Shown here: in pieces, positions 38,111 through 50,389 of the stretch | Layout: every line of letters starts with the position of its first letter | How positions within the stretch are numbered: the stretch's first letter is position 1 | DNA from: Penelope pileata | Lineage: Eukaryota; Chordata; Aves; Galliformes; Cracidae | Assembly: GCA_013396635.1 (NCBI GenBank) | Contig: WBMW01003269.1 | Span: 152,915-216,914 of the forward strand | Length of the DNA: 64,000 nt | Direction of reading: 5' to 3' | Translations under genes and position numbers: made by a program | The notes under the pieces: generated by a model | The model's database searches: none | What the model was told of the DNA's origin: nothing | The model's input: the letters and a program-made list of their open reading frames with translations, nothing else

Positions 38111-39103
38111 TGGGACCAAAACATACCTTCATATCAGACACTATGAGAAAAGTAACTTCCGTTAGAAACTAAGACAACAATGCAATTGTTTTGTATTGCT
38201 TGTAAGCAATAGGTGAATTAATGCAGGAAAACAAAGCAGGAGCACCCCTTCTTGGCCGCTCACCAGCACTGTATACAGATTTATCATGTGGTCCCTATAA
38301 AAGCCCAGCAGAATATTCTGTTGACCTGAGTCAACAGTTGGTTGATGAAGCCACAGCAAACATTTAGGCTGTGATCAAAATACACACACGCAGTGACCCT
38401 GTGTGTGTATAACAGAAGCTGTCCAGAACCCCCAGTTTGGCCAAATACCTTGCTCTGATCTTGTCAGGACACAGAAAGCAAAACCTTAACACCTCACTTG
38501 GATTACAAAACCTTTAATCAGTGAAGACAGGCCAGGAGTGCTAAGCTGCACATCACTATCAAGGAAATATATTCCTACAACATATGTGAATTTAAAATAT
38601 AATTTCTTCTCCAGAAATAACTAAAAAACGTTTTCTCTCTCAGTCATCAAAAGGCTAAAAAGGCCATTATTTTCCTAGAATAGAATGATTCTAGCACATA
38701 TTCAATGTGAAGGCAGACAGCTATGACTACTTCATATGTGAAAGTTAATGACAGAAATTCTTCCCAATTCTGGAAGAGAAGAAATGTCCTCTCATGGATA
38801 CCAAAAATGGCATAAAAGAGGCACATTTGTGCTGATTTTTAAGCAGAAATATGAGCACGCATTACATGTACACTTGCACACACACTGCCCTCTGGAACTA
38901 CAATGCTGTTCTCTATTGCTCTGACAGGAGGAGAGGCTGCACTTACGATAGCCTGCTGCAGTTAAACTAAGGCTGATCTCTGACATGCAACACAGTAACA
39001 GGGTGCACAAGTTTAAGGTTCTGTTCCTACTAAGCGATTATCTGATACAGCTACGAAATCTAGACAAGGATAAAATTTGGGCATCACAACAATGGGTTCT
39101 CAC

Positions 39104-39235
39104 CTTTTCTGGCTGGTCTTGAAGAGGAGTAGAGGCTTTGTAACCCAACTGTAGCAACATTGCTTCTGCTGCATTTCTTTTAGCTATTTTCTTGTTTGGA
39201 CCTGTTCCAGTAGTAATCTCATTGCCTACCTTTAC
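39104..39235 (-). CDS. STAU2: STAU2 coding exon, second half of dsRBD4
   Basis: A 132-nt exon (44 codons, phase 0), too broken by splice boundaries to show as a methionine-initiated frame. The translation starts VKVGNEITTGTGPNKKIAKR, goes on with NAAEAMLLQLGYKAST and ends PLQDQPEK. GTGPNKKIAKRNAAEAML is the canonical dsRBD C-terminal motif: a GxG turn, the lysine pair, then the Ala-rich helix. The acceptor is TTTTTTAG/GTAAAG; the exon itself begins GTA, so exact placement depends on the TTTTTTAG tract and the preserved phase. The donor is GAAAAG/GTGAGA. The tail after LGYKAST is linker and is less conserved. Confidence 0.96.
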
Positions 39236-41418
39236 CTAAAAAATAAAATATTGATCATAATCATGAAAAATGCAAGACTATTTAACATCACCACACAATA
39301 ATCTTGCTGACCTAACAACTACCATCAGCTCTTCTGATGAAGATGCAATCCAGAACAAGTAAGAACAGTGCAAAAGTGGACTATGATACTGCTTCCCCAA
39401 AGGTAAGTTTGTTAGGATTTTTCAGAACGTCCACAAATTCATATCAAAGAGCTATTTTTCTATTTATCTTACTTTCATCAGCGTTTGTGTCAACTAGTTC
39501 TCCTTGCTGAACATTTCCCTAAGTTTTGTTCCCCACTCTTTCATAATGTGGGAAGTGCTACAGCATCTGGATTTCCTTGTAGAAGTGTTGCCCTCAGCAG
39601 CTCCCCAGCATCAGCAGGACAGCATCCAGAACAATGGAGAGACAAACAATGACCTGGAGATTGTGGCTGAAAGAGACTGGTTTTTATAGAAGGATGAAAA
39701 CTATATTCTCCTTCCTCCCACTTCATTGCACTGCAAGAAATGCAGGGATAGGGGCTGCTTCCTGCTTCTGTCCTTACACCTGACAAGCTTTTATCAAAAC
39801 TTCCTTTGGAAAGAAGGCTCCCTGCTAGACCTGCGCCTGTACTGCCCAAAGGACTTTCAACAAACAAGATGCCTTTCAGGTCACTGAGAGAAGATAAAAT
39901 CTCAAAGACAGATTACAGGTGATGAATATCCTCAACGAGTGAGTCTCAAGCTTATGTCTTGAAACTACTGAAGCTGTATCTGTCTGCTTTGAGGTATCAG
40001 CACTGTCACTGCTATTCATTTGTGCAATAGTCATAGTTCTTTAACAGCTATATTTCAGTTTGTCCATTAAGACATTTGCCCAATCATCTCTAAAAATAGC
40101 ATATGGTCCCAAATCAAGTTGAAAAAAAAAAAGAAACCCAAAATAAAATAATAAAATACCCAAGGCAAACTAAATAAAAGAAATCTTAGAGGTCAATGAG
40201 CTGAAACATTCTGGAAGGAGCTTAAAAAATTACAAAAACAGGCACACAGTTGCTAAATAAATAATAAGTGCTATTTAATAATTTGTTATTCAATAATTAT
40301 TCACTTTCCTCAAATTATCACGTATATATTTTCCTAAAACCTTTAAGTTTTCTCTCTCAAATATTCATTAATTCTAAATAGAAGAAGCTGTAAATAAATT
40401 ACAATCAAATCTCTTCAAAATACATATGTAATTAAACAAAAAGATTCAACTACAAAAAAAAAAGAAATATCAATAACCTTGAAATAAAACCTTTATGTTC
40501 TATGTAGATCTGAAATTACAATTAGAAAACAGCCAATCCGTTACAGGTTCGTGTGCAATAAAATTGAGACTTTAATGGGACAGGACAAAATGATAATTTA
40601 TAACATAACCCACAATAAATCAATGTGCTGCTATTTCTCAGACCCGTAAAACTGGTTTAGCTATTATTATAACCTCTATGAAGGATTAAAGGTCTGACTA
40701 CAAAGAGAAAAAGCTTTCTGAAATTAACTTCGGGAACAGAACACCAACTAATGTCATCAGAGGTTTTTCTCTGTTTACCTAGTGGTCAGGACAAGTAATT
40801 GGATCCATTTCATCACATCTAAACTTGCTCTTTGGGTGACAGATAAAAATGAACATACTATCTCTAGATATTTTACTTCCACATTCAATTAAATTAAATG
40901 AAAACATTGTTTAAGTAGTTTATACAAAGCCTTTTTATTCTGATAAGGTTTTTCGCGTGTCATAATGAATCCACTGAGACTTCCTGAAGGCAGGAGAAAC
41001 TGAGGTATGATTTTAGTGTGAAAATATTACAAAAGGGTAAATATAGGGCTACGGTATTTACAAGTATACAGGAAAAGCAGCCTATCTATGAAATTCCTTT
41101 GATTTTTTTCTTTCACAAATCTTCTTAGATATGGGGATCTTATACGTATTCACTGCTCTTAAGTGTTTTTTCTTATTCAAACCAAATATTTTACCACTAC
41201 TGAGAATCCTTTGATGGAAAACCAAATTCTCAGCACACCATTCTGATACTGGACTGTGTTACACAACATTTTGCTGACTCCACACAGAATCATCTCTAAT
41301 TGGGGGAGGTCTGAGCATGGGAAAAAAGAGGGTCTTTTTCAAATATTTTCAAATAGCATAAAATGTTGGAAATCCAAGATTATATTCATAAATCAGAACC
41401 TAAAACAAAAGGAACTCA

Positions 41419-41432
41419 ATATATATATATAT
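41419..41432. repeat. (AT)n tract
   Basis: Short alternating AT run followed by a T run. Confidence 0.85.
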
Positions 41433-42246
41433 TTTTTTCCCAGGAAGCAAAATAATAAATTGCCAAGATCACTGAAGTCCAAGGAAACAAAGACTGCTAC
41501 CCTGTCTGGATAGACACAAAGGAAAGATTTAAAGACTTAAGTGAAATCTTAACTTTTTTCTTGAGAAGAAGGTGCTTGGAACATCGTAAATTCTGACTGC
41601 AGTCAGAAGTGACATTTTGGTGTGGTTTGTGGGCAACAAGTCAAAACATACTCAGATTTGCTGTTCTGGATTGTCCTGGCCCAAAATTAATTCAGTGGAA
41701 ACACATGAAAAAAAATTCTTTCCTGTTCCTTATCTTTCTTAACCTGCTATCTAACACAATATATAATGGCTACATCAAATCTCTGCAAATGTTCTTAATT
41801 TAAAAATTAAAGAAACATTAATGATCTACCGTTTGTGTATTATATCCAAATCCACTAACTGGACAGGCTAAAATGCGTGATGGAAGGCTGTTTTTGTTGT
41901 ATTTCAGATATGATTAAAGGTACCCAAGCAGATGAAAATCTAAAAGGAGTTCCTAGAAGATATACAGTACTATTTGTTTAAACAAAAGTGCTTCGTAACA
42001 CAAAGCATATTCTCCATACTACAGAATACTTGTTTGCAGTGCAATACACTCACTGATCAACAACCGCAGAACTTTCAAAAAAGAAAAGTTAAATAAATCA
42101 TGAACAAGGGGGATAAAACAAGAAACTGTTAGGTGAAACAAAAATAAGAGTATAAAAACATAAAACCACTACAAGAAAGACTTCTAGAGGACAAATAACT
42201 TAATTGCTACCTGTTTCACCAAAAAAATCGAGAAGGAATAGGGTAG

Positions 42247-42312
42247 GGTAGCGTAGTTCAGTTGGAAGAGACCTTCAAAAATCATTTAGTCCAATTGCAA
42301 GGAAGTTCCTAC
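42247..42312 (-). mobile_element. Degraded CR1 LINE 3' end
   Basis: The plus strand reads AGTTCAGTTGGAAGAGACCT, TCAAAAATCATTTAGTCCAA, the reverse complement of a CR1 3' UTR (sense on the minus strand). The terminal repeat is no longer recognisable and only about 65 nt can be supported. It lies about 150 nt from a STAU2 donor site. Confidence 0.7.
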
Positions 42313-42461
42313 TGGCACTGTATTTTGTACTCCTGCTGTATAACTGACCATAAAGCAAAGAGCTAAACACAGAGGGATCAGCGTTACATTACACCACATT
42401 TTTCTTGTGTTTCAACATGACAAAGTAAGAGCACTATCTCAGACATAACAGCAGATGATAC

Positions 42462-42599
42462 CTGCATAACAAATTCTCGACGGCGAGGCATTCCTCTCTC
42501 TGAAAGAAGAACATACTCTGGCTCCTTCTCCTTTTTGGCCTGCTGGATCTGAGCCAGACGACTGATAGGATTCATTCCTTGACCATATTCTGGTCCAGT
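42462..42599 (-). CDS. STAU2: STAU2 coding exon, linker and first half of dsRBD4
   Basis: A 138-nt exon (46 codons, phase 0). It reads TGPEYGQGMNPISRLAQIQQ, then AKKEKEPEYVLLSERGMPRR, then REFVMQ. The MNPISRLAQIQQ helix opens dsRBD4, the other strong RNA-binding domain of Staufen proteins; the rest carries its first strands. The acceptor is CTATTTTAG/ACTGG and the donor is ATGCAG/GTATCATC. The split at REFVMQ/VKVGNE is the same kind of mid-domain intron seen in dsRBD3. A methionine-initiated frame visible within this exon runs into the intron after MQ and is not a separate gene. Confidence 0.97.
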
Positions 42600-44258
42600 C
42601 TAAAATAGGTTTCAAAGAAAGAACCATTATTTCATTATATATCAATATTATATATGCTATGCTACTATACTACCTCTTCTCTAATAGTCCTTTTGAGAGC
42701 AATGAGCAAATTTCATACCCTCTTTTGATGTAATACTCAATGAGGACAGAATTGAAGCAACATCTAAAACTTCACACCGTAGTGGTGTAATGTTATCATA
42801 ATGCAAGCCATGGACACAGCTGTGCATTTCATCAAAAGCTGTGTATCATCTCCATTGTTATCAAATCCAGAAAAACTGAAGAGGCAGTTCTTCTCTCTCA
42901 GAAATAGATTAAATTTAGGACCTAAAACTATACTCCAAAAAATAGGTTTTGAATGTGAAGGTTTCCTGCAGTTTTAGTCTTGAGGCTGCACATTATGGGG
43001 GTAATAGAGACTGTAACATCAGATAGTAAGCGATCAACTCTCCACCAATCTAACATAAGTTTGAGTGGCTAAGTATACCTTATTATACCTCATGCAGTAT
43101 TATTTTGTACAGGTTTAAGCGACTATCCAACATACCAGACAATGGAAAGTCATGTACAAGATGTTTAACTACTGCCTCACAAAAATGCTTCCCAAAATAA
43201 AATACCATTTAGAAGATTTTGATCACTTGTAAAGCATCTTCTTAAGGACTGAAGAGACAACAAGTTAATCTGATTAGCTGTATGATGCTGAGACAATGTG
43301 TCATAAATATATGGACATTCTGCGGCTGCTTTTGTTAGGTCAAGTGGAGGATTAATTACTACAGATGCTCTTTTGTTTCCGTACAAATTGATGATGAGTA
43401 CACAAACCAGGGCTAGTCCCTGCAGGATAACTGAATTCTGTAAGTAGCAATAAATCTACTGCCACCAAGAGAAAAAGCACCATTTAAGAAACATGAGCTC
43501 AGAAGACTCGAGAGCCTCTAAGTGAAGCTTCATTGGTGCAGCAAGAAGCATATGAACATCCTCTCTGAGACTGCATACATTTTAATGGAGAGATGGTTCG
43601 AAGCCTACAAGCCCTCCATGGGCTGGTCTCCACAACATTTTCTACCTGTTTTTGAGAGCTGAAGAACATTATCAAACAAATGCTAACCTTAACATAGGCA
43701 CATGAAACAAAGAAAGTATTTTCCTTCGGCATTTGACAAGTGACGCATTAGGCTGAGACGTGAACAAACTCCTGTATTTCTTTCAAACCTCCGAAATCAA
43801 AACAGATTAAACTTGAACCCAAAAAACTCCAAAATCCAGCTCCCTGAGGGGAGCACACATTACTGCTATTTCTTATTCTCTCTCTTCAAACTGGGGTGAG
43901 GAGAAAGGAGTGGGGATAAACCATCACATATTCCAATGAGGCTTCCTGAAGGAGATGATGCTAAAAATCCACATATAGCTTGGAGGCTTTGATCCTCCAC
44001 TACAACAAACAAGCTCCTGCTGACTTCAGTGATGCGAGTTCAGTTATTGGACAGCCCCTTACAAGCCATTACATTGGAGAATTTCACAGCATTGTCAGAA
44101 TCAAAAAAAAAAAAAAAAAAAAGTACAGGCACATCAACACAAGCAAATAAATAACAATATCGACAGAAAATGACAAACAAGTCTTTACTGACTTAAAATC
44201 TGAGTAACTGTTACTTTCCAAGCAAATATTCTTAATTCTAACAAGGGTAGACACATAC
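42600..44258 (-). other. STAU2: STAU2 intron (about 1.7 kb)
   Basis: Separates the dsRBD3/linker exon from the dsRBD4 start exon. It has donor GTATGTG and acceptor CTATTTTAG. A 20-nt A tract (44103-44122) lies near its 5' end; nothing else was recognised. Confidence 0.9.
44103..44122. repeat. Poly-A tract
   Basis: Twenty A in a row on the plus strand. Confidence 0.95.
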
Positions 44259-44471
44259 CTTCAATATTGTTTTTGGACGTTTTTTGAAGTACAGTTTTGG
44301 CTTCTCGATCACAGGAAGAGGAGGAAGCTTCTTCAGTTCTTGTAAGACAGACATTGCAGCGCGTTTCTTTGAGAGTTTCTTACTGTTCCCTTCTCCCTCT
44401 GCAGTGAATTCTCCTACTGTAACTCGTGTAACAAAGCTCTTCATGTGAGGAGGTCCACTTTCTTTTATCAC
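44259..44471 (-). CDS. STAU2: STAU2 coding exon, main part of dsRBD3 and following linker
   Basis: A 213-nt exon (71 codons, phase 0 at both ends). It completes dsRBD3: VIKESGPPHMKSFVTRVTVG forms the beta strands, and GEGNSKKLSKKRAAMSVLQE is the lysine-rich helix that binds RNA phosphates, with the KK-x-x-KK lysines intact. The exon continues into the proline-rich linker (LPPLPVIEKPKLYFKKRPKT). That linker contains the basic KKRPK cluster, which in Staufen-2 has been linked to nuclear localisation (family knowledge). The acceptor is TTTAAAAG/GTGATA and the donor is TTGAAG/GTATGTG. Reading through the donor would add VCVYPC and then a stop, which is intron translation and not a real end. Confidence 0.97.
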
Positions 44472-46823
44472 CTTTTAAACAAAAGTATTTTGAGTCAAAT
44501 CATCCAAAAATTCTAATGCTTGTATTTCTGCAACATACTTACTACCAATGCAGCACCTCCTACTTGAAGGCATTTAGATGGGTTGTCACAAAATCCTGAC
44601 AAGTCTTAATGGCAGCACAAGGTTTGAGGATAGAAAATTAAGGTTGGTAATGTGAACCTAACCATCATATTCAGTGTTTCACAGGAAAGACAGTAGATCT
44701 ACATTTTCAAAATATATCAGTAACACAGTAAACAGTAGTGATGCATATTTAAACCAGGGCTGTTGTTTTCTCCTTGCAAGGTGCTTCACATACTCAAGAA
44801 TTTCAATTCATGAAGGTCCAGTCTTTGGCTATTTCTCTCCATCCAACATATTCAAAACTATGTTTGTGACATCGCTTTACCATGTTCATATTTTTTTGTG
44901 TGTTATCATTAAAATCTAGAATGTTCAAGCATGGCCCTAAACTTTTCCACCCTAAAGGCCAGAATTTTCACATGGGCCTAGCTGCAGACAGAATTGCCTG
45001 CTCTCAGCTCTTACCCTGCCAGAGCGCACAGCTCAGACAGACACCATGCACATTGGAAAGGCTGCCACAGTGTTGACTCTGTGACTCTCAGCTGTCCCTC
45101 CCACCAGTACAAAAAGGAATGATCCAGAGGAGCACCATCACTCACACAAAACCCAATCAGTTCTGGAAATTTTAATTCATTCATCCCTTTCCAAACATAT
45201 TCAGGATGAAAGATGATGAGGAAACACATTTGAAGTACTCCTCCACTATTAAAAGTTGCAATAATATGAAAAAATAAAATTGAGAAATTCTGAATGGTTT
45301 GTCTTCCTTTAGCTTTCTTCTGTCGATACTTTTCCATGCACACATTCTCCTTCTAGGACGTGATGCTGCTAGAACATAGCTACCAATAGATCACAGCACA
45401 TGCTGCAACAGTCATCTATTCATGCATGCAACACTTTCTGGTCTGGATAATGTCTATCAGGAATTAGAGACCCCATTTGGGAAAAGGTTCAGCTATTTTG
45501 TTTGATGGGCGGAAACAGCTACCTAATTTAATCTTTGTTACATGCAATGTGTGCAAGGAGAGATTAGAGCCTCTGACAGGCACCTCTATTGTCTTCAAAA
45601 TCAATACAAATACATATTTTTCAGTAGGTGCAGTAACGTCAAACCATCCATTGAAGAACTGTAACGTCCAAGTGCCAGGGAATGGAGGTAAAGGTGCTAG
45701 GGCCTTCTTGGTGTAATAACTGTGTTTTTAACGGGTTGAAACCTTCAACCTTAATATTATTACAACATGTTTTGTATTAAAGTTCTTTTTATCAAGGTCA
45801 TGTCCCTTGCATTATTTAGTTTTGCAGTTACACTGTAATGAGGTCTCCCTAGGCTTGTATTTCTTTTTTAAGCTCTCTTTTGTGGCAATTTCACCCAGCA
45901 AACACAATTATCACAGCATTTATCAATAAAAAGACACAAAATGAAAACTAACAGACAACTTTGTCCACATTTTCCCAGAATAAGGCAGCATCTGTGCCAG
46001 CATGGGATTTTTACACTGCAATCTGGGAGTGTTCCCGCTCTCAGATTAAAGATAATGATTTCAGAAGTGTTTTCAAGATTGCCTCACTTGAAGGTGAGGT
46101 GCGAGAAGTGGTCGTGCTTTCGTGGCACCCAGCCTCAGCCTGGGATGCTGTGCTGCCCAGGATGGCCCTGCTGCAGGCACAGGAGGGCTGCGCACCTGTG
46201 TTACACCCACCAGCACACCCTATTCCACTGTCTTTAAGATGTGTCTTAATTGACTACTGCACAGTGCTATCCAAGCCTTACAACACGCTGGCTGTAAAAA
46301 ACGACGCTGAATTAACATTACTAGGGTCCATAATCTTTTAGTGGTCTTATTAATGCCATTATAGAGGTGTTTCCACTTATATGCAATACAGTGTATTAAT
46401 AAAATATACAACTATGTATATACTGACCAGATGAAAAAGGACAAGGTAACTTGCTTAACAAGCATAATTGCTGAGTTCCTTAAATATTACTTTTATGCAA
46501 GTTTTCTCATATATATAAATGCACACAAACATATATATATGAAAAAGAATCTTAATACAAAATCCGATCACATTTTCATGAAAATATATTTCTTAATATA
46601 AAACCAATGTATTCTGCTGTGATTTTCATCTTTTAAACTTTTAAGCCCGGAAAACATTCAAATAATTCAAATTTGAACAAGGTAAATAATTGCCTGGAAA
46701 ACATTCAAAACTGTTTCTTTGTTAGCGAGTATATGAAAAAAGTCTGTACTGTCAATGGAATGAACCCCATAGGATTTGGATGGTATCTGGATCAAGCTAA
46801 ACATCCAAAATTGGTAGTTTAGC

Positions 46824-46847
46824 AAAAAAAAAATAAAAAAAAAAAAT
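46824..46847. repeat. A-rich tract
   Basis: Two A runs separated by one T. Confidence 0.92.
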
Positions 46848-49456
46848 TACCTAACAACATTTTTGGTTAACCCCAAATTTTAGATCTTTCTATTCCGCAT
46901 GATTTCAAACAGTTGTTCTATAAGCCTACACACACAAAACACTTAAAAGAAATTCTGCCTTTGCTATCCAGGAACACTATATGCATTAGTACATTAAACC
47001 ATTTCCTCAGTTGAAAGATACGACCTATGGATCAAATCATGGCTAATTTAAAGCTGAGAATTTGATTAAGGGTGACAGTTCAATACACTTTTCTTTTCTG
47101 TTCCACTGACTTAAAGAATAATTCCAGCAAGAGAAAACACATGGGGCCAAAACCCATCTAAGGTCAAGTTACATCAAGAGTGAATTTGGCTCAATTTAAT
47201 GAATCATGCTGACAAATGAAAAACAGCAGTACAGTTACAATGAAAGAGCAATGCTGCTTCAATTATTAATGAGGCTACAGGTAGAAAAATCAAAAGACAA
47301 TGACAAGATTAAACGGACATTAAAAAAATAATGGAGGAGACAAAGAACAGGTCAACAAAAACAGGTCACCTATATTCACAATTATTTAGAAAATACCAAT
47401 ATATTTCCATGTGCTTGTGTGGGCTGACATGCCACATCCTCCCAGTTTAAAATAAAAAGAGTTTGTCTGGTTTATGAAAACATGCGCATGAGAGCTACTT
47501 GGAACGCCCATCATCCAGTCTGAAAGCCTTAATGCCCAGGAGACCCGGAATAAGATGGGTGCAAAACTTCTCACTGAGAACTTGCTCAGACTTTCAGAGG
47601 TAGCAGTTAGCTCTGCTCCTAGCTCAAAATACTGAGCCTTCGCCTCACTGTGATTGGAAAAAATACTGAAAATAAAACAACAGCCTGAAACATCCCAAGG
47701 CATCTAATGCCTGGTGAGTGTACTGTATTACTTCTAGACAATTCTTCTAACACCTTAAGTTGTTGACCTCAGTTATGTCTTCTAGGCCAACCTAACTCAC
47801 TACTAAGAAGTTTGGAAAGAAAAACACATCTGTGGTGCAAGAGAATCAAACCAGCAAGATTTCAGCCCATTGTCAAGGAGATAATAAGAAGCAAAGAGCA
47901 TCTTAGAGCTATTCTAACACTTGCTACCAGCTTTGTATCCTTCCTTAAAAAGTATCCATTAAGAGTCCCACCATGCCTCGAGAGTTGTATTTTGACTGAA
48001 AAAGTTGATGAATACAGGCTAAGTAAGGATATATCTGTGGTAGGTGTGGTATGAAGCTTGGTGTTTTTTTAATCAGAACTGAATGTTTTTATTTTAGTTA
48101 GCAAATTGATAAATAGAAATTCCTTAGAACTCTCCTAATGCTTCTAAGCAATTATAACTAGCCATTATTGCACAAAATAAGATGAACAGAATGAGCACCT
48201 AACTCCCATTGGCAGAGCAGCTGGACTGAAGTCAAGCGCTCAGTTTCAACAGTTACACTCGTATTAAGAAAACTACTGGGTTCTGTATGCTCTCCTTATT
48301 TTCCACCCCTTATGCAATTCTGAGAATGTGTTTACATAGAACTTTACATATCTTTACGACCATTATTTAGTTGCATAACACAGCACTGTTGGAACATTTG
48401 CTAAAGAAGAAAAGGCTGATCATTTTATAGCCATCACAAAAAAAAAGCTAGAGAAAGCTTTGATGCCTGCCTGGAATAACATAAAACCATTTGTAAATAA
48501 AATCCTATTAGAAACATCAGATCCTGGGGATTACCCGTAATTGCTTAGCAGATTTATTGAAATACAAGCTAGTACCAAGTTAAATCAAAACTCTATTTAA
48601 AAATGTCACCTATACTTAAATTGAAAGGCAGGAAATAACACAAAACCTGTCAGGAGAGCAAGAAAATGTATTTTTTCAATGTTGTTAACATTCTTTGGCA
48701 AGGGACACATTCGACTTTTCCTGTACTAAGTATCTCTGCCTTCATTCTCTCCTTACCAAATGCTCTCCCTTCAACAAGCTAAAACATAGGAATGAAGTTA
48801 GGAACATATTCAAAGCACTACACCTCTTTCCATTCCAACATCCAAGCCATTCTTTGATCTGTGACCACTCGTCTCTCTGTATTTTAGTGTACTGATTTGT
48901 GTGGAACTATTCCAAATACCTTCAAATACTTAAGGTAGAAAACAACTTACGTGAAAGCTGAAACATTAATTTTGCTCTTCCTTTTTGAAACGCAGGCATG
49001 TATTTCCGTTTTGTCTGATCATACATAGGAATTACATTCTTTCCATGTAATAGCAAATTGATAAACCAACACTCCCAGATACTCCACTTCTATCCTTGAG
49101 ATTTTACTTTCTAAACTTTCTAATTAGTTCGTATTATGGGATTTTTTTTTGCAATTATAGAACATATATATGATGCGTATACCCATGCGTTAGACCAAGG
49201 AATTCCTTTGTCAAAATCCATATTCAGTATCTTTGGCTCCCTTGTCTAACTTCTGAGAGATTTCTAAGAATGTCCAAGTAGCTCGTTTGAAATTGGCCAA
49301 ACCATGGATATGGGCAAAACACATCAGTAAACTGTATAAAAAGTGCTGTATAGCATGTCACACTGCAATTTGTTTTTTGGTATGCAAACATGCATTTGCT
49401 TCAAAACAAAAAAGGACTAGAGAAAATAACCACCACCAGCACAGGCACTGCCCATG

Positions 49457-49680
49457 TCATAGAATCATAGAATGGTTCAGGTTGGAAGGGACCTTAGAGA
49501 TCATCTTGTTCCAACCCCCCTGCCATGGGCAAGGACACCTCCCACTAGACCAGGTTGCCCAAAGCCCCATCCAGCCTGGCTTTGAATACTTCCAGGGAGG
49601 GGGCATCAACGACTTCTCTGGGCAACCTGTTCCAGTGTCTCACCACCCTCACAGGGAAGAATTTCTTCCTTATATCCTTC
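49457..49680 (-). mobile_element. CR1 LINE 3' fragment
   Basis: The plus strand begins TCATAGAATCATAGAATGG (inverted terminal repeat units), then GTTGGAAGGGACCTTAGAGA, the CCCCTGCCATGGGCAAGGAC segment, GCCCAAAGCCCCATCCAGCC and a final GAAGAATTTCTTCCTTATAT. This is a CR1 3' region with sense on the minus strand. It includes the last part of the ORF2 coding region and the 3' UTR, and its match to the consensus as I know it is good. The apparent plus-strand frames here are translations of this repeat. Confidence 0.92.
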
Positions 49681-50281
49681 ATATTTGCTCAGTATAAGCG
49701 TATAACAATAAGCGGAAAAATAAAAGCCAACAACTTCAGCGTGCCACTTACACTAGGTTTTTCTGATTAGAAAACAAAACAAACAAGTCCAAAAGTTTGG
49801 AAGTCTGGTGGTTCCTACCACAATAATGTCAGATTTTTACAGTTTGTGTAAGAGCTTTCTCATCGAAAAAATTCTACTGTTGCTGTCACTCTTCTCCCAA
49901 TTAGTTCACTGAATGCATTAGAGCTATTCCAAATATTCTTTATTACTTATGGTAAACAAGGGTGTAAGAAGCAGATTCATAGATTAAGGCTTAAGTAGAG
50001 ATAAAGAATCAGTGTGGAAGATGAAAAAATAGTCTTGACTTTCAGAAAACAAAACATCATATACAGTGTCTTAGTAGAAACTTTCTGTACCTGCAGCTGA
50101 AGTCAACACTTGGTAGAAACTCAGCATCTTAGATTCTGATACAATGCCAAAATTATCTGTTTATAATTTACATGAATTTAAGTGTCATATTCATAATGAA
50201 TTAACATTTTTAACTGTGTAGAATTTCAGTGTTGAGTTTCTTAATGCTGTCTCAGCAAACAGACAAATATAGAACACATAC

Positions 50282-50389
50282 CTCAAAACTGACAGGTATG
50301 TTGCGCTTCAAAGCGATTTCAAACACTACACTGATCTCAGACTTGTTTGCATCTTTATCTTCTTCTGTTTCTTTTCCTGTTTCTCCATT
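50282..50389 (-). CDS. STAU2: STAU2 coding exon, acidic linker and start of dsRBD3
   Basis: A 108-nt exon (36 codons, phase 0 at both ends). It encodes an acidic linker, NGETGKETEEDKDANK, and then SEISVVFEIALKRNIPVSFE, the first helix of dsRBD3. dsRBD3 is one of the principal RNA-binding domains of Staufen proteins (established for the family). The acceptor is TTTTTCAG/AATGG and the donor is GAG/GTATGTG. The preceding exon ends at codon Q and the next begins at V, so the domain is split between SFE and VIKESGPP, as in the vertebrate gene. The linker is the most changeable part compared with the human protein as I remember it; the helix is nearly unchanged. Confidence 0.96.

Larger units (their letters stand above)
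36809..39103 (-). other. STAU2: STAU2 intron (about 2.3 kb) with LTR fragment and assembly gap
   Basis: Bounded by donor GTGAGA (39103 side) and acceptor TGTTTCAG (36809 side). Its middle is occupied by a microsatellite and N-gap block and a minus-strand LTR fragment (37731-38110), listed separately. 38110-39100 has no recognised element. Confidence 0.9.
39236..42461 (-). other. STAU2: STAU2 intron (about 3.2 kb)
   Basis: Splits dsRBD4 between REFVMQ and VKVGNE. It has donor GTATCATC and acceptor TTTTTTAG. The content is very AT-rich, especially 40.1-41.5 kb, with a degraded CR1 3' end at 42247-42312 close to the donor. Confidence 0.9.
44472..50281 (-). other. STAU2: STAU2 intron (about 5.8 kb)
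   Basis: Splits dsRBD3 between SFE and VIKESG. It has donor GTATGTG and acceptor TTTAAAAG. It contains a well-preserved CR1 3' fragment (49457-49680), an A-rich tract near 46.83 kb and TA-rich short tracts near 46.5 kb. 44.5-46.4 kb and 47-49.4 kb show no recognised elements. Confidence 0.9.

Noticed and set aside
44238..44258. Apparent C-terminus VCVYPC after the dsRBD3 exon
   Set aside because: It is intron sequence past a good GTATGTG donor, and the phase joins perfectly to the next exon.
49287..49697. 136-codon plus-strand frame
   Set aside because: It is an antisense translation of the CR1 3' fragment at 49457-49680 plus flanking DNA.
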